A stretch of DNA of 64,000 nt from Pseudomonadota bacterium (GCA_963205315.1 CAUJIO010000089.1:1-64000); one strand, 5' to 3'. Shown: positions 46,330-56,987, counted from the first letter of the stretch. Made by a program: numbers and translations. The notes: generated by a model not told the origin, from the letters alone.

Positions 46330-47253
46330 TTAAGACTGGCCGGACATCTTGGCGACTTCGGCGGCGAAGTCGTCTTCCTTCTTTTCAATGCCTTCGCCCA
46401 GCTGCATGCGGACGAAGCCCGTCAGCTTTACATCGGCGCCAGCGGCCTTGGCGGCGTCAGCCACGGCCTGGGCGACGGTCTTGGCACCGTCATGGACATA
46501 GGCCTGTTCGAGCAGGCAGTTTTCCTTGGCGAAGGTCTTGAGGCCCGAGGCCACGATCTTCTCCAGAACATTGGCGGGCTTGCCGGCGTTCTTCTCTTCA
46601 AGAATGGCCGATTCACGCGCCAGGACGTCATCGGGAACCTGATCGAGCGTCAAGGCCACCGGGTTGGTGGCGGCGACGTGCATGGCGAGCATGCGGCCGA
46701 AATTGGCGAGTTCATCTTTCTTGCCAGCCGACTCGAGCGCCACGATGACACCGATCTTGCCCATACCAGGTGCAATCTGGTTGTGAATGTAGGAGCCAAT
46801 TACGCCATCCGACACGGTGAGCACCGATGTGCGCCGCACCGTCATGTTCTCGCCGATGGCAGCAACCATCTCGCCCACATATTCGGCGACCGCATGCGAC
46901 GTGCCGGGAAAGTTCATGGTCTTGAGCTTCTCGGTGTCGCCGCCAGCCTTAACGGCAAGCTTGGAGATCTGCGAGACCATGGCCTGGAACTTTTCGTTGC
47001 GGGCAACGAAGTCGGTTTCGGAATTGACTTCGACGACGGCACCGGTGGTGCCTTCAACTGCCACGGCCACAAGGCCTTCGGCGGCGACGCGGGTCGATTT
47101 CTTGGCTGCCTTGGCCAAGCCCTTGGCGCGCAGCCAGTCAACGGCCGCTTCCATGTCGCCATTGGTGGCAGCCAGAGCCGCCTTGCAATCCATCATGCCT
47201 ACGCCGGTCTTCTCGCGCAGGTCTTTCACCATGCCAGCTGTAATGTCGGCCAT
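46330..47253 (-). CDS. tsf: Elongation factor Ts
   Basis: Nucleotide exchange factor for EF-Tu. 307 residues. The N-terminal UBA-like part ([20 protein letters not shown]) contains the TDF motif in [13 protein letters not shown]. The C-terminal coiled region includes VREQPFVKDP-like [11 protein letters not shown] segments. Directly after rpsB with an 88-nt gap that has a hairpin. Confidence 0.97.
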   Translation of the reverse strand: MADITAGMVKDLREKTGVGMMDCKAALAATNGDMEAAVDWLRAKGLAKAAKKSTRVAAEGLVAVAVEGTTGAVVEVNSETDFVARNEKFQAMVSQISKLAVKAGGDTEKLKTMNFPGTSHAVAEYVGEMVAAIGENMTVRRTSVLTVSDGVIGSYIHNQIAPGMGKIGVIVALESAGKKDELANFGRMLAMHVAATNPVALTLDQVPDDVLARESAILEEKNAGKPANVLEKIVASGLKTFAKENCLLEQAYVHDGAKTVAQAVADAAKAAGADVKLTGFVRMQLGEGIEKKEDDFAAEVAKMSGQS

Positions 47254-47280
47254 GATTCACCTCATTGAAATTGGACAGAA

Positions 47281-47306
47281 GGGCCCGCCGCTTGATCGGC
47301 AGGCCC
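47281..47306 (-). terminator. Attenuator-like hairpin between rpsB and tsf
   Basis: GGGCCCGCCG (47281-47290) and CGGCAGGCCC (47297-47306) pair with one wobble and a 6-nt loop. On the minus strand it is followed by TTCTGTCC, not a full T-run. It lies in the 88-nt rpsB-tsf gap and could set the ratio of S2 to EF-Ts. Confidence 0.5.
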
Positions 47307-47341
47307 CGTGACAGTTGTATAACGCCGGAACGGAGCCGTTA

Positions 47342-48097
47342 TCAGGCGGCCGGGATTTCCTCGGGCAGTGGCTCTTCAGCAGCACCGATATCGACACCCG
47401 AACCCGACTGGGCCAGCGAGATGCCTTCGATGCAGGCGCGGCTGATAAGGTCGCAGTACAGAGCGACGGCGCGGCCGGCGTCATCGTTGCCGGGGATCGG
47501 ATAGGTGACGCCGGCGGGATCGGAGTTGGTGTCGATCACCGCGATCACCGGAATGCCAAGGCGGTTGGCTTCCTTGATGGCGATCTGTTCCTTGTTGGTG
47601 TCAATGACGAACAGCAGGTCGGGCGTGCCGCCCATGTCCTTGATGCCGCCCAGGGCCTTGTCGAGCTTTTCCTTGGTGCGCGTCATCTCCAGGATCTCGC
47701 GCTTGGTAAGGCCGAAATGCTCCTTGCCCAGCGTCTCGTCGACGGTGCGCAGCGTCTTGATCGAATGCGAAATGGTCTTCCAGTTGGTCAGCGTGCCGCC
47801 GAGCCAGCGGGAGTTCACGTAATACTGGGCAGAACGCTTTGCGGCGTCAGCGATCTGCTCGGCCGCCGAGCGCTTGGTGCCGACGAACAGAACACGGCCG
47901 CCCTTGGCGACGGTATCGGCAACGACGAGCAGCGCCTGATGCAGCATGGGAACCGTCTGCGACAGGTCGATGATGTGGATGCTGTTGCGGCTGCCGTAGA
48001 TGTAGTTCTTCATCTTCGGGTTCCAGCGGTGGGTCTGGTGGCCGAAGTGAACGCCCGCTTCGAGGAGCTGACGCATAGTGAATTCTGGCAATGCCAT
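47342..48097 (-). CDS. rpsB: 30S ribosomal protein S2
   Basis: Late-assembling 30S protein needed for S1 binding. 251 residues from [20 protein letters not shown]. Diagnostic segments are [26 protein letters not shown] and VIDTNSDP. The frame upstream to 48160 is the structured leader, not coding. Under a good promoter at 48242 with a 138-nt leader. The C-terminal acidic tail ([13 protein letters not shown]) is common in alphaproteobacteria. Confidence 0.98.
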   Translation of the reverse strand: MALPEFTMRQLLEAGVHFGHQTHRWNPKMKNYIYGSRNSIHIIDLSQTVPMLHQALLVVADTVAKGGRVLFVGTKRSAAEQIADAAKRSAQYYVNSRWLGGTLTNWKTISHSIKTLRTVDETLGKEHFGLTKREILEMTRTKEKLDKALGGIKDMGGTPDLLFVIDTNKEQIAIKEANRLGIPVIAVIDTNSDPAGVTYPIPGNDDAGRAVALYCDLISRACIEGISLAQSGSGVDIGAAEEPLPEEIPAA

Positions 48098-48143
48098 TCT
48101 GTACAAGTCCTTTTCCGGTTGATCCGCCGCGGAGCTGAAGTGA

Positions 48144-48203
48144 CCGGGATGTCCCGGCACCGGATGGTTCGGGCACTATGTGGAGGCTTTCGCCTCATGT
48201 GCC
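48144..48203 (-). promoter_or_regulatory. Structured leader of rpsB-tsf
   Basis: The transcribed leader of rpsB contains a nested hairpin: GGCAC (reads 48203-48199) pairs with GTGCC (48176-48172), enclosing GAGGC-GAAA-GCCTC (48096-type core at 48083-48196 on the plus numbering 48183-48196), a GNRA-capped stem. Next to it is the palindrome CCGGGA-TG-TCCCGG (48144-48157). In E. coli rpsB-tsf is repressed by S2 through its 5' leader; a similar role here is inference. Confidence 0.45.
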
Positions 48204-48241
48204 GGAGCCTGACCCCGCGTGTGAGTTTTCGTAACGGGCGG

Positions 48242-48270
48242 CCTATAGCGGCAGGTTGCGGGAAACGCAA
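48242..48270 (-). promoter_or_regulatory. Sigma-70-type promoter of rpsB-tsf
   Basis: On the minus strand TTGCGT (48270-48265) is followed after 17 nt by TATAGG (48247-48242). The start would be near 48235, giving a 138-nt leader. Confidence 0.6.
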
Positions 48271-48297
48271 GCCTCTAATCCCTCATCGCAGTTTGCC

Positions 48298-48322
48298 GGA
48301 ACCCGACGATCCCGCGCGCGTT
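48298..48322 (+). promoter_or_regulatory. EcfG-type general-stress promoter of katE
   Basis: GGAAC (48298-48302) is followed after 16 nt by CGTT (48319-48322), an exact match to the alphaproteobacterial EcfG consensus GGAAC-N16/17-CGTT. The expected start near 48329 gives a leader of about 33 nt before the katE ATG, with GGAG 7 nt upstream of it. KatE is a plausible member of the general stress response. Confidence 0.65.
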
Positions 48323-48361
48323 GAAGATCGCTGATCCCCCACGCAAACGCCGGAGACGAAC

Positions 48362-50455
48362 ATGCCACACAAGAATTCAACTCAGCCCCATCTTCGCGAT
48401 GGGGGAGAGCCACACCAGCAGGTCGGCTCGAAATCATCCGGTTCCACCGAATACCTGTCGACCAATCAGGGAATCCACGTCGCGGACAATCAGAACAGCC
48501 TCAAATCCGGTGAGCGCGGACCTACCCTCCTGGAAGACTTCGTGCTGCGCGAAAAGATCTTTCACTTTGACCATGAACGTATTCCCGAACGCATCGTACA
48601 TGCTCGTGGATCGGGAGCGCATGGGTTCTTCGAGCTTTACGAGGCAATTCCCGACATTACGACCGCCAGCCTGTTTCAACGCAAGGGCGCGAAAACTCCG
48701 GTCTTCGTTCGCTTTTCAACCGTTGCCGGCGGTGCGGGTTCCGTCGATACACCTCGCGATGTGAGAGGTTTTGCCGTCAAATTCTATACCCAACAGGGAA
48801 ACTGGGACCTCGTAGGCAACAACATTCCAGTCTTCTTCATCCAGGACGCAATCAAATTTCCTGATCTCGTCCACGCCGTGAAAATGGAAGCTGACCGTGG
48901 CTATCCGCAGGCGGCAAGCGCCCATGACACGTTTTGGGACTTCGCCTCCCTTCTACCCGAGACGACGCATATGCTGATGTGGGCCATGTCGGACCGTACT
49001 CTGCCGCGATCGCTCCGGATGATGGAAGGTTTCGGTGTCCACACCTTCGAGTTCCTGAACGAAAAGGGAGTTCGGACGTTCGTCAAATTTCATTGGCGGC
49101 CGAAGCTTGGCCTGCAATCGACGGTGTGGGACGAAGCACTGAAACTGCAGGCCGCGGACAATGACTATCATCGCCGCGATCTTCGCGAGAGCATCGAACG
49201 TGGCGATTTCCCGGAATGGGAACTGGGACTGCAACTGTTCGACGAGACCCTGGCTGCGAAGTTGCCTTATGACGTTCTCGACGCGACCAAGTTAATTCCC
49301 GAACATGTGGTCCCGCTGAAGATGGTCGGCAGACTGGTTCTCGATCGTAACCCGGACAACTTCTTCGCGGAAACCGAGCAGGTCGCATTCTGTCCTGCCA
49401 ACATCATTCCGGGCATCGGCTTCAGCAATGATCCGTTGTTGCAGGGAAGGCTTTTCAGTTATCTCGATACGCAGAAGTCGCGGCTCGGTACTGCAAACTT
49501 TCACCAGTTGCCGATCAATGCGCCGAAATGTCCGGTCATGAATTTCCAACGTGATGGGCATATGCAGATGATGGTGCCCAAAGGCCGGGCAAATTATGAA
49601 CCAAACAGCCTGGCGGAAAATGATGAGCATGCTGGCCCGCGGGAATGTCCGGTCACAGGATTCGTGCCTGCACGCGGCAACACGGGCGCCAGCGAGACCG
49701 GAGAGAAGATGCGCACTCGTTCAACACTTTTCGCTGACCACTATAGTCAGGCGCGGCAATTCTGGATTTCGCAAACCCCCTCGGAACAAGCTCACATTGC
49801 CTCGTCGTTCGTTTTCGAATTGTCAAAAGTCCAGATACAGCAGGTTCCCGTCCGGATGGTGTCGAATCTGCGCAACGTCGACGAGGATCTCGCCAAGCGG
49901 GTGGCGATGGGCTTGGGAATTGACCTGCCCAAAAAGGCGGTGGCAGCTCGAGATCCGGTGGAAGTGGAGAAATCAGACGCCCTCAGCATCCAGAAGAACA
50001 TGAAGCCTTCACTCGTGGGCCGTGTTGTTGGCGTCCTTGTGGATCAGAAGTCCGATGCGTCGGTCCTCAAGGCACTAAGGTCTCAGGTTGAAACTGCCGG
50101 TGGGAGGCTATACATCGTCGCGCCGATTGTGCATGGCGTGAAACTCAGCGATGGCAAAGCCATCAAAATAGATGGCCAGCTTGCCGGATCTCCATCGCAA
50201 CTCTTCGACGCAATCGCCATCATTCTTGAAGAAGACCAGGCGCGCTCGCTGTTGCATGAGGGAGCTGCGGTGCAGTGGGTCAGCGATGCTTACGGGCACC
50301 TGAAGATGATTGGCTACGATGCTGACGGACAGCTCTTGATAGCCAAAGCGGGCTTGAAGGAAGAGGATGGCGTAAGGCCGCTCGGCGACGATTTCGCAAC
50401 CGGCGCTTCCAAGCGATATTGGGACAGAGAAGCGATGGTCCGCACTCTCGCCTGA
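48362..50455 (+). CDS. katE: Large-subunit heme catalase, KatE (HPII) type
   Basis: Dismutates hydrogen peroxide. 697 residues, the large clade II length with a C-terminal flavodoxin/GATase-like domain of about 170 residues ([23 protein letters not shown]). Catalytic His80 is in RIVHARG, Asn153 in VGNNIPVFF, and the proximal heme Tyr in RLFSYLDTQ. Start fits GGAG 7 nt upstream and the EcfG promoter. Codon use looks less GC-rich at third positions than the adjacent rpsB, so it may have been acquired. Divergent from rpsB and convergent with the O-methyltransferase. Confidence 0.96.
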   Translation: MPHKNSTQPHLRDGGEPHQQVGSKSSGSTEYLSTNQGIHVADNQNSLKSGERGPTLLEDFVLREKIFHFDHERIPERIVHARGSGAHGFFELYEAIPDITTASLFQRKGAKTPVFVRFSTVAGGAGSVDTPRDVRGFAVKFYTQQGNWDLVGNNIPVFFIQDAIKFPDLVHAVKMEADRGYPQAASAHDTFWDFASLLPETTHMLMWAMSDRTLPRSLRMMEGFGVHTFEFLNEKGVRTFVKFHWRPKLGLQSTVWDEALKLQAADNDYHRRDLRESIERGDFPEWELGLQLFDETLAAKLPYDVLDATKLIPEHVVPLKMVGRLVLDRNPDNFFAETEQVAFCPANIIPGIGFSNDPLLQGRLFSYLDTQKSRLGTANFHQLPINAPKCPVMNFQRDGHMQMMVPKGRANYEPNSLAENDEHAGPRECPVTGFVPARGNTGASETGEKMRTRSTLFADHYSQARQFWISQTPSEQAHIASSFVFELSKVQIQQVPVRMVSNLRNVDEDLAKRVAMGLGIDLPKKAVAARDPVEVEKSDALSIQKNMKPSLVGRVVGVLVDQKSDASVLKALRSQVETAGGRLYIVAPIVHGVKLSDGKAIKIDGQLAGSPSQLFDAIAIILEEDQARSLLHEGAAVQWVSDAYGHLKMIGYDADGQLLIAKAGLKEEDGVRPLGDDFATGASKRYWDREAMVRTLA

Positions 50456-50490
50456 GGCAATTCATGACGGCTTTGGCGGGGAAGACTTTG

Positions 50491-51150
50491 TCAAGTCTTT
50501 CTCGCCATCGTCAGGCCATCGCAGATCGGGACCATGCAAATCTCCACGCGGGAGTCGGACATGAGCTTGGAATTGATGGCGCGGATGGCCTGGGTGTCGG
50601 CGTCCGTCTTGGCCCGATCGGCAACGTCGCCGCCCCACAGCACGTTATCGATCAAGACAAGACCACCGCTGCGCAACAGTCTGAGTGAGCCCTCGTAATA
50701 GGCGTCATATCCGGTCTTGTCGGCATCAATGAAGGCGAGGTCGAAGCTGCCAGCTTCACCGTTGGTGAGCAGGCGGGCGATCACCGCGTCACCACCGTCT
50801 AGGTGAAGGTCGATGCGGTCGGCCACGCCGGCACTTTTCCAATACTTGCGGCCGATGTCAGTCCACTCCTTGGAAACATCCGCGCAGGTGATTTTCGCCA
50901 CGCCAGCGAGCGCCATGGCCAGCGAGGAGTAGCCTGTGAAGGTGCCGAATTCGAGCACACGCTTGGCCCCCATCAACTTTACCAGAAGCCCCATGAATGC
51001 GCCCTGCTCCGGCCCGATCTGCATGGCGGCGTTGCCGCCGAGCGTGGCGGTCTCCTCGCGAAGCTTCTTCAGGATCTCCGGTTCGCGATACGCGTGGGCT
51101 GTATAATAGTCGTAGAGCGGGCCGGTGAGGCCGATTGTTTTTCCTGCCAT
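50491..51150 (-). CDS. SAM-dependent O-methyltransferase, caffeoyl-CoA type
   Basis: 219 residues of the cation-dependent OMT family 3. The SAM motif VLEFGTFTGYSSLAMA, FDLAFIDADKTGYDAYYEG with metal ligands and GGLVLIDNVLWGGDV are diagnostic. Bacterial members methylate catechol-type compounds or unknown small molecules. It is 51 nt after the DUF2238 gene on the same strand and converges with katE. Substrate unknown. Confidence 0.9.
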   Translation of the reverse strand: MAGKTIGLTGPLYDYYTAHAYREPEILKKLREETATLGGNAAMQIGPEQGAFMGLLVKLMGAKRVLEFGTFTGYSSLAMALAGVAKITCADVSKEWTDIGRKYWKSAGVADRIDLHLDGGDAVIARLLTNGEAGSFDLAFIDADKTGYDAYYEGSLRLLRSGGLVLIDNVLWGGDVADRAKTDADTQAIRAINSKLMSDSRVEICMVPICDGLTMARKT

Positions 51151-51201
51151 TTCAACACCTTGACGTTATGAGTTGAGGATATGATTTATCCGGCTGCGGG
51201 T

Positions 51202-51891
51202 TCATGTGTAGTCCGGCTTCCGGAATGTCTGATGCCGAGGGGCGAGAAAGCTGCGCAACAGGCCGAAGCGGACGGCGAATTCGGTGAAGCCAAAGGCGAT
51301 GACGGACCCGAGCAGTGCCTGAGCCATATCCTTCTGTGCATCCCATTCATCACCCTGCATGCCGAGATAAGCGGCACCGGCCTCCGGGTTGACCACGAGT
51401 GCGACGATCATTTCGATGATCTCGAAGATAGCGGATCCGGCAGTATTGAGACTCAAGGCATAAAGGCCAGCGTGGAAACTGCTCGGAGTTACGTAGCGGA
51501 TGATGACTTCGCGCATCGGATAGAACAGCAGGAAGCCAAAGGAAAAGTGCACGATGCGGTCGAAATGGTTTCGGCTGAAACCGAACATGTCCTGCAACCA
51601 GAAGCCGAGCGGCACGTTGGAATAGGTATAGTGCGCCCCGGTCTGGTGCAGCGTCATGAACAGGAACAGCAGCAGGTAGGTGATATCTGAAAGCGGCAGG
51701 CGGCGGAAACTCAGCACCAGGACCGCGACAATCATCGTCGGCAGCATGTTCTCGAGGAACCACTCGAAGCGATAGGCGGGTGCCCAGGCCGACCAGGTCC
51801 AAACCGCAACATAGAGCGCCACAAGCACAATCAGGAACGTGCGCGGGCGGAAGCGGTTGTCGATCTTGGAGACGGCGGTGGAAAGTTTCAT
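51202..51891 (-). CDS. DUF2238 (YjdF-like) membrane protein
   Basis: 229 residues, about six membrane segments. TLHQTGAHYTYSNVPLGFWLQDMFGFSRNHFDRIVHFSFGFLL is the family core, with several conserved His. The C-terminus is basic. Its start overlaps the DUF2339 stop by 4 nt (ATGA), so translation is coupled. Function unknown; the conserved His in a membrane setting could bind a metal or heme, which is inference. Confidence 0.85.
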   Translation of the reverse strand: MKLSTAVSKIDNRFRPRTFLIVLVALYVAVWTWSAWAPAYRFEWFLENMLPTMIVAVLVLSFRRLPLSDITYLLLFLFMTLHQTGAHYTYSNVPLGFWLQDMFGFSRNHFDRIVHFSFGFLLFYPMREVIIRYVTPSSFHAGLYALSLNTAGSAIFEIIEMIVALVVNPEAGAAYLGMQGDEWDAQKDMAQALLGSVIAFGFTEFAVRFGLLRSFLAPRHQTFRKPDYT

Positions 51892-54800
51892 GAAGACACA
51901 AGCTTTCTAGGCTGAACGAAACGCTGGTAGAGCCAGCCGATACCAACCAGGCAGAGGCCAAGGCCGATGAAACTGCCGATGCGATACAGACCCTCGAGGT
52001 TCGACATGTCCCAGAGGAACACTTTCAACACGACCACCACCATGACGCCGAGGCCGGCATAGCGGATATACTGCTTTGCCAGCTTGAGTCCGGCGATGAA
52101 AAGCGCCAGCGCGAGGACCAGCCAGACCGCTGAATAGGCATAGGATTCGGCGACGCTGAGCGACCACGGCACCATCGTGGGGCCCTGGAACAGCCGCTTG
52201 GTCTCGAGTGTCACATAAGCAAAGACGAGCGCCAGCGACAGGCCACCTGCGACCGGCCGATATGAGGACAGGTTGAGCACATCGAGCCGGCGCGAGATCA
52301 GCGCAATCAGCCCGATGGGCGCCAGATAGCTCAGCAGCAACGAATTGAATACCGCGCCGCCCAGCAGCGGCCTGCCGCTGACCACCGGGTTCTGTACGGC
52401 AAACGCGCCGATGGCAATGGCCAATATCGACAGCCCGAGCAGCGCCCTGCCCGACCACTCGACGGATTTTGGCAGAAACACCGTCGCGCGCCAGACCAGC
52501 AGCAACGCAAGTCCGAGCCAGATGAGAGCGTGCAATGCCGCCTCGAGTTCATCGCGTGGTTCACCGGACAGGATCGGTCCCTGGTAGAGGCGCTTGAGCT
52601 GCAGCGAGAGGTAGACCGTCAACAAGGCGATGGCGAGGGTTTCGACAAAGGGCCTGAACTTCTCAAGCTTGAGTGACGCCAGCGACCGGGCGATCAGCCA
52701 GAGCAGGATGGCAGGTGCAAGGTAAGCCAGCAGAAGTGCGTTAAAGACCATGCCGCCCTGCAAGGTGTCGCGGCTGATCACCGGATTCAGCGACAGAAGC
52801 GATCCGCCAAAAATGGCGATCGCCGATCCGGCGAGCAGCAGCCGTGCACCCCAGGAGGCAATGAACGACGAATAGAGGCGCTGGCGATACAGCAAACCAT
52901 AAGCGGCACCAAGCCAGGTGAGGATATGCGCCGACAATTCGAGAAGTTGCGGGTGCTCCGCCGTGACACCGCCACCAATCAGAACACGGATTTCCAGCGA
53001 GACCAGGGAGATGACCAGTCCGAGGCTCAGACCCTCGAGACTGACGGCGGACCGCACGTAGCCGGCCGCTTTCAGGAACCGGCTGGCGACGAGGAATAAG
53101 ACTGCGGGAACGCCATAGCCATAGAGGATCCAGTGTTGGCCCAATGGCAGGCTGCGGTCGTCAAGCCAGAGATGCCGCGAAACGAAGAGACGGACCGTGG
53201 TCAGCGTGCCGAATGCAGTGGCAATCGAGCCTTGCAGGCTTACGCGCATCACGCCAGCCAGCACCGCGAACAGCAGCGCAAGTGCGGCGATGGCCAGCGT
53301 CAGCCACACGGCGTCGAACCAGCGGTCAGCGGCAAACAGCAGGAGGATTGCAGCCCCGATCGACAACACTCCGGCGGAGAGGTTCGCGAGGGGATTGAGA
53401 TCATGCCTGCCACGCGACAAGGATGCCGTGCCCAGCAAGCCTGCCGCCAAGGCGATGGCGATGACGGCCCAGGTTGTTGGCCCAAGCAGGACATCGACCC
53501 GTGCCCAGGCACCGAACACAAAGAGCGCCGCTGCCGCAGCCCCCACTCCGGACCACAGGACCGGGTCCGGGCGGCCTCTTGCGCCGAGGCATCCAATGAC
53601 CGTCAGCGTGAGGCCGGTTCCGAGCATCCAGCGGAGGAACTCATGCGCTGCCGGCCCGGGGATCGACGACCATAGTCCGCTTTCATCCATTGCAAACTGA
53701 TGGAACGCCGCTTCGGGCCACATCATGAGTATCGCCAGCGCCAGTACCGCTGCGATGGGCGCCAGGAGGTCGAGGCCCTGTTTGCGCCAGGCAAGACCAA
53801 CCAGCATCGCCTGCGCCGCCATGAAGAAGGCCAGCGCAAGCGTTGCATGCTGCGTTGTGGTGACGAGCACCGCCAGCAACAGGATTTCGGCGAGAAGTCC
53901 GGCGAGGCCGATCATCAGGTGCGGGCTGAGCCGGGGCGTCTCGCGCAAGTTGCCAGATTCGGGCCCAAGTACACCAAGTCCCGACAGTCCAAACATGGCG
54001 ATCAAGCCAATGGCATGAGAAAAAAGGCCAATAGGAAGTGTATCAACCAGTTGGAAGGGACCGTTGAACCAGAGCAATGCCCAAACCGTGGAGCCAGAAA
54101 TCGCTGCATAGCCCAGCCACCACCAGACGCGGCCGCGCAACGTGGCAAAGCTCGCAACCAGAATGACGAGAAGATAGGGGAACAGTCCCCAGGCGCTCGG
54201 CGATGCCGACGGAATGATTGCGGGTGTGCCATAGGACCCGATGAGGCCCAAAGCGGCGATGAAGGGGCCTTGCAGGCGCGACAGGGCGAGCGCCCCGACG
54301 GCAACGACGGCAAGGCCAATAAAGGCCGTGCCCGGAGCAATCAGATCATAGAGCGCGTAGGCGGCATAGATGCAGCCGAACAGCGTGACGATGCCGCCGG
54401 CGGACAGGGCCGCAGGAACATAGCTCTGCTCCTGGCCGGGGCCAGACTTGCGGCGTACGAATTCGCCCGCCGCGACCAGCAGCACGCCAGCGATGAGGCC
54501 CAGAACAATCTGCACCGCGGGCGGAATGAGGTGGTTGTCATAGGCATATTTGACGAAGAGCACGCCGCCGATGGCAATGGCGAGGCCGCCGATCCACACA
54601 AACCAGCGCGAGGCGAGCGTCTGCTCCATGTCACGGTCGCGAGCACGCCGCAGAGGCAAGGTTGCCGGGCTAGCGGTGACCTGTTCCGGCTCGGCCACCG
54701 TGACTGCAGGCTCGGCGGCCATCGCCGCTGCGGCCTCTGCCGCAGGCTCCGCAGGTTCCGGCAATTCGGTGGCGATGGTGGCGGCCATTTCCTCGATGCC

Positions 54801-55067
54801 GACCGCTTCTGCTTTGGGCTGCAGAGGGACGCCTGCTGCGGTTTCCTCGGCAACGGAAACCCCGCGATCGTCAAGAGTCTGGATCTGATGTGATACTGGA
54901 CTGGGCGGCGCAACCTCTCCCGCCCGCAGCTTCGCCAGCTCCTCGATCGCATTGCCGAGTTGCAGCTTCAGCTGGGCGATCCTGGTTTCGAGCGATGAAA
55001 TCTTGTTGAGCGCGACCAGTGCCATGATGAAGGTCACGATGGCGATCAGGATTGCGAAACCGTCCAT
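51888..55067 (-). CDS. DUF2339 large multi-helix membrane protein
   Basis: 1059 residues. An N-terminal membrane segment (2-22) is followed by a short coiled coil ([20 protein letters not shown]) and a Pro/Glu/Ala-rich linker to about residue 135. Roughly 25 helices follow, beginning [25 protein letters not shown], the DUF2339 hallmark. The helix pairs contain repeats of the type [18 protein letters not shown]. Function unknown; family members are often near cell-envelope genes. Coupled to DUF2238 by a 4-nt overlap and divergent from lipB. Confidence 0.88.
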   Translation of the reverse strand: MDGFAILIAIVTFIMALVALNKISSLETRIAQLKLQLGNAIEELAKLRAGEVAPPSPVSHQIQTLDDRGVSVAEETAAGVPLQPKAEAVGIEEMAATIATELPEPAEPAAEAAAAMAAEPAVTVAEPEQVTASPATLPLRRARDRDMEQTLASRWFVWIGGLAIAIGGVLFVKYAYDNHLIPPAVQIVLGLIAGVLLVAAGEFVRRKSGPGQEQSYVPAALSAGGIVTLFGCIYAAYALYDLIAPGTAFIGLAVVAVGALALSRLQGPFIAALGLIGSYGTPAIIPSASPSAWGLFPYLLVILVASFATLRGRVWWWLGYAAISGSTVWALLWFNGPFQLVDTLPIGLFSHAIGLIAMFGLSGLGVLGPESGNLRETPRLSPHLMIGLAGLLAEILLLAVLVTTTQHATLALAFFMAAQAMLVGLAWRKQGLDLLAPIAAVLALAILMMWPEAAFHQFAMDESGLWSSIPGPAAHEFLRWMLGTGLTLTVIGCLGARGRPDPVLWSGVGAAAAALFVFGAWARVDVLLGPTTWAVIAIALAAGLLGTASLSRGRHDLNPLANLSAGVLSIGAAILLLFAADRWFDAVWLTLAIAALALLFAVLAGVMRVSLQGSIATAFGTLTTVRLFVSRHLWLDDRSLPLGQHWILYGYGVPAVLFLVASRFLKAAGYVRSAVSLEGLSLGLVISLVSLEIRVLIGGGVTAEHPQLLELSAHILTWLGAAYGLLYRQRLYSSFIASWGARLLLAGSAIAIFGGSLLSLNPVISRDTLQGGMVFNALLLAYLAPAILLWLIARSLASLKLEKFRPFVETLAIALLTVYLSLQLKRLYQGPILSGEPRDELEAALHALIWLGLALLLVWRATVFLPKSVEWSGRALLGLSILAIAIGAFAVQNPVVSGRPLLGGAVFNSLLLSYLAPIGLIALISRRLDVLNLSSYRPVAGGLSLALVFAYVTLETKRLFQGPTMVPWSLSVAESYAYSAVWLVLALALFIAGLKLAKQYIRYAGLGVMVVVVLKVFLWDMSNLEGLYRIGSFIGLGLCLVGIGWLYQRFVQPRKLVSS

Positions 55068-55139
55068 GTCTTTCTCCCCGGCCCCGACTCAAGATTACAC
55101 GGCTTGCATGCACTTGTCGAAACTGGGAAACTTGGCGGC

Positions 55140-55817
55140 ATGAACAGTCGCGACGATATCCGGCCTGCCCTGAGATCCACCGACGCCGTGGCCTGGGAAA
55201 TTGCCGATGGGCTTGTGCCCTATGAAGACGCGGTGGCACGGATGGAGCGCGAGACACAAGCCATTGCCCGGCACGAGGCGCCGGAGCGTATCTGGCTGCT
55301 TGAGCACCCGCCGCTCTACACGGCGGGCACGTCAGCTAACGCGGCCGACCTCGTGGCGCCGGACCGCTTCCCGGTATTCAAGAGTGGCCGGGGCGGACAG
55401 TATACCTATCACGGACCGGGCCAGCGGGTCGCCTATGTGATGCTCGACCTCAAGCGGCGCGGCGCAGACGTGCGAGCCTTCGTGGCAGGACTCGAACAGT
55501 GGATCATCGACACGCTCGACCAGTTCAACGTGAAAGGCGAACGGCGTGAAGACCGGGTGGGCGTGTGGGTGCGGCGGGGCACGCGCGAGGACAAGATTGC
55601 CGCCATCGGCATCCGCGTACGCCATTGGGTGACGTTCCACGGCATCTCCATCAATGTCGAACCCGATCTGACGCACTTCGACGGCATCGTGCCGTGCGGG
55701 ATTCGCGAACACGGAGTGACGAGTCTCGTAGACCTCGGATTGCCGGTGACAATGGCTGATCTCGATGTGGCCTTGAAGCGTGCGTTCAAATCCAACTTCG
55801 GAAAGGTGTGCGAATGA
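55140..55817 (+). CDS. lipB: Octanoyl-ACP:protein octanoyltransferase
   Basis: Moves octanoate from ACP to lipoyl domains. 225 residues from ATG 55140. [20 protein letters not shown], the catalytic Lys in [18 protein letters not shown] and the Cys in [15 protein letters not shown] are all present. The frame upstream to 55104 is not conserved. Overlaps the DUF3291 gene by 4 nt. LipA is not in the window. Confidence 0.96.
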   Translation: MNSRDDIRPALRSTDAVAWEIADGLVPYEDAVARMERETQAIARHEAPERIWLLEHPPLYTAGTSANAADLVAPDRFPVFKSGRGGQYTYHGPGQRVAYVMLDLKRRGADVRAFVAGLEQWIIDTLDQFNVKGERREDRVGVWVRRGTREDKIAAIGIRVRHWVTFHGISINVEPDLTHFDGIVPCGIREHGVTSLVDLGLPVTMADLDVALKRAFKSNFGKVCE

Positions 55818-56191
55818 GCTTTCACCTGGCAAACATCAACATCGCAAGGTTCCGCTATGAGCCGGAAGATCCACGCCTGGGGGACTTTGTCGACAATCTC
55901 GCGCTCATCAACGGGCTGGGAGAGACGTCCGAAGGTTTTGTATGGCGCCTGAAGGATGACACCGGAAACGCCATGGCGCTGAGGGTTTACGATGATCCCC
56001 GCATTATTGTGAACATGTCCGTATGGACATCGCTCGAAACCCTGCAGGCCTTTGCATACCGGACCGAGCACGTTCAGTTCTTTCGCCGCTGGCTTGAGTG
56101 GTTCGCGCCCCACGCCGAACCGGCATTGGCGCTGTGGTGGGTCCCGGCGGGCCACATTCCGGACGGACGCGAGGGCCGCGACCGCCTCTAA
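55814..56191 (+). CDS. DUF3291 family protein
   Basis: 125 residues from ATG 55814, which overlaps the lipB TGA (ATGA). [30 protein letters not shown] and [27 protein letters not shown] are the DUF3291 core. The family has an ABM-like dimeric fold; function is unknown. Coupled translation with lipB suggests a housekeeping role, but nothing ties it to lipoate. Confidence 0.85.
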   Translation: MSFHLANINIARFRYEPEDPRLGDFVDNLALINGLGETSEGFVWRLKDDTGNAMALRVYDDPRIIVNMSVWTSLETLQAFAYRTEHVQFFRRWLEWFAPHAEPALALWWVPAGHIPDGREGRDRL

Positions 56192-56273
56192 CACCTTGTT
56201 TCGCATGGCGTTTCCGCTCAAGCCTTCACCTTCAAGGAGCGATTCCCGCCGGCCGGCTGAAATTTCAATTATA

Positions 56274-56307
56274 TGTTACTTGTATTGTTACATTACGCTG
56301 CTACATA
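56274..56307 (+). promoter_or_regulatory. Promoter region of the GST gene with TGTTAC repeats
   Basis: TTGTAT (56280-56285) and TACATA (56302-56307) are 16 nt apart, upstream of the GST ATG at 56333. TGTTAC occurs twice (56274-56279 and 56286-56291), 12 nt apart, flanking the -35. The segment is AT-rich against a GC-rich background and the repeat could be an operator. Confidence 0.4.
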
Positions 56308-56332
56308 GGGTTGGCTCAACCGGAGAAACCCA

Positions 56333-56944
56333 ATGAAGCTTTACTATTCACCCGGCGCCTGTTCACTGGCTCCCCACATCGTTCTCAGCGAACTTGGCAC
56401 ACCCTACTCGCTCGAAAAGGTCGATCTGGCCGAGAAAAAGACCGAAACGGGCGCCGACTTCGGCGGCATCAATAGCAAGGGCTATGTTCCCACGCTGGAG
56501 ATCGCCAAGGACCAGGTCCTGACCGAGGTCGCAACGATCGTTCAGTATCTCGCTGACAAGGCTGAAAACTCCAAGCTGCTGCCGAAGTTCGGCTCGATGG
56601 AACGCTATCGCGCCATGGAAACGCTGAACTTCGTCGCGTCCGAATTGCACAAGGGCATCGGCGGCTTGTTTGCCAAGGGCATGCCCGAGGAAGGCCGCAA
56701 GCTTATCATCGAGCGCGTGTCCAAGCGCCTCGGCTGGGTGGACGCGCAACTCGCCAACAAAGAATACTTGCTCGGCGATGAATTCTCGGTGGCTGACGCC
56801 TATGCCTTCACGGTGATGAACTGGGGCCAGTGGGTCGGCATCGACATCAAGCAGTGGCCCAACATCGCTGCCTATATGGATCGCGTTGCGGCGCGCCCGG
56901 CGGTTCAGGCCGCATTGAAAAAGGAAGGCCTGCTGGCCGCCTGA
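56333..56944 (+). CDS. Glutathione S-transferase, beta class
   Basis: 203 residues, starting MKLYYSPGACSLAPHIVLSE, the beta-class opening with Cys10 as the likely catalytic residue. GYVPTLEI and EVATIVQYLADKAE form the glutathione site; the C-terminal helical domain has the LGDEFSVADAYAFTVMNW hallmark. GGAG precedes the ATG. It is a single-gene unit ended by a terminator at 56958. Specific substrate unknown. Confidence 0.94.
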   Translation: MKLYYSPGACSLAPHIVLSELGTPYSLEKVDLAEKKTETGADFGGINSKGYVPTLEIAKDQVLTEVATIVQYLADKAENSKLLPKFGSMERYRAMETLNFVASELHKGIGGLFAKGMPEEGRKLIIERVSKRLGWVDAQLANKEYLLGDEFSVADAYAFTVMNWGQWVGIDIKQWPNIAAYMDRVAARPAVQAALKKEGLLAA

Positions 56945-56957
56945 TCAATTGCAAGAT

Positions 56958-56987
56958 AGGCCCGGGGCGCGATCTCCGGGCCTTTGA
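56958..56987 (+). terminator. Rho-independent terminator of the GST gene
   Basis: AGGCCCGG (56958-56965) and CCGGGCCT (56976-56983) form an 8-bp stem with a 10-nt loop, followed by TTGAT. It is about 13 nt after the GST stop. Confidence 0.7.
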
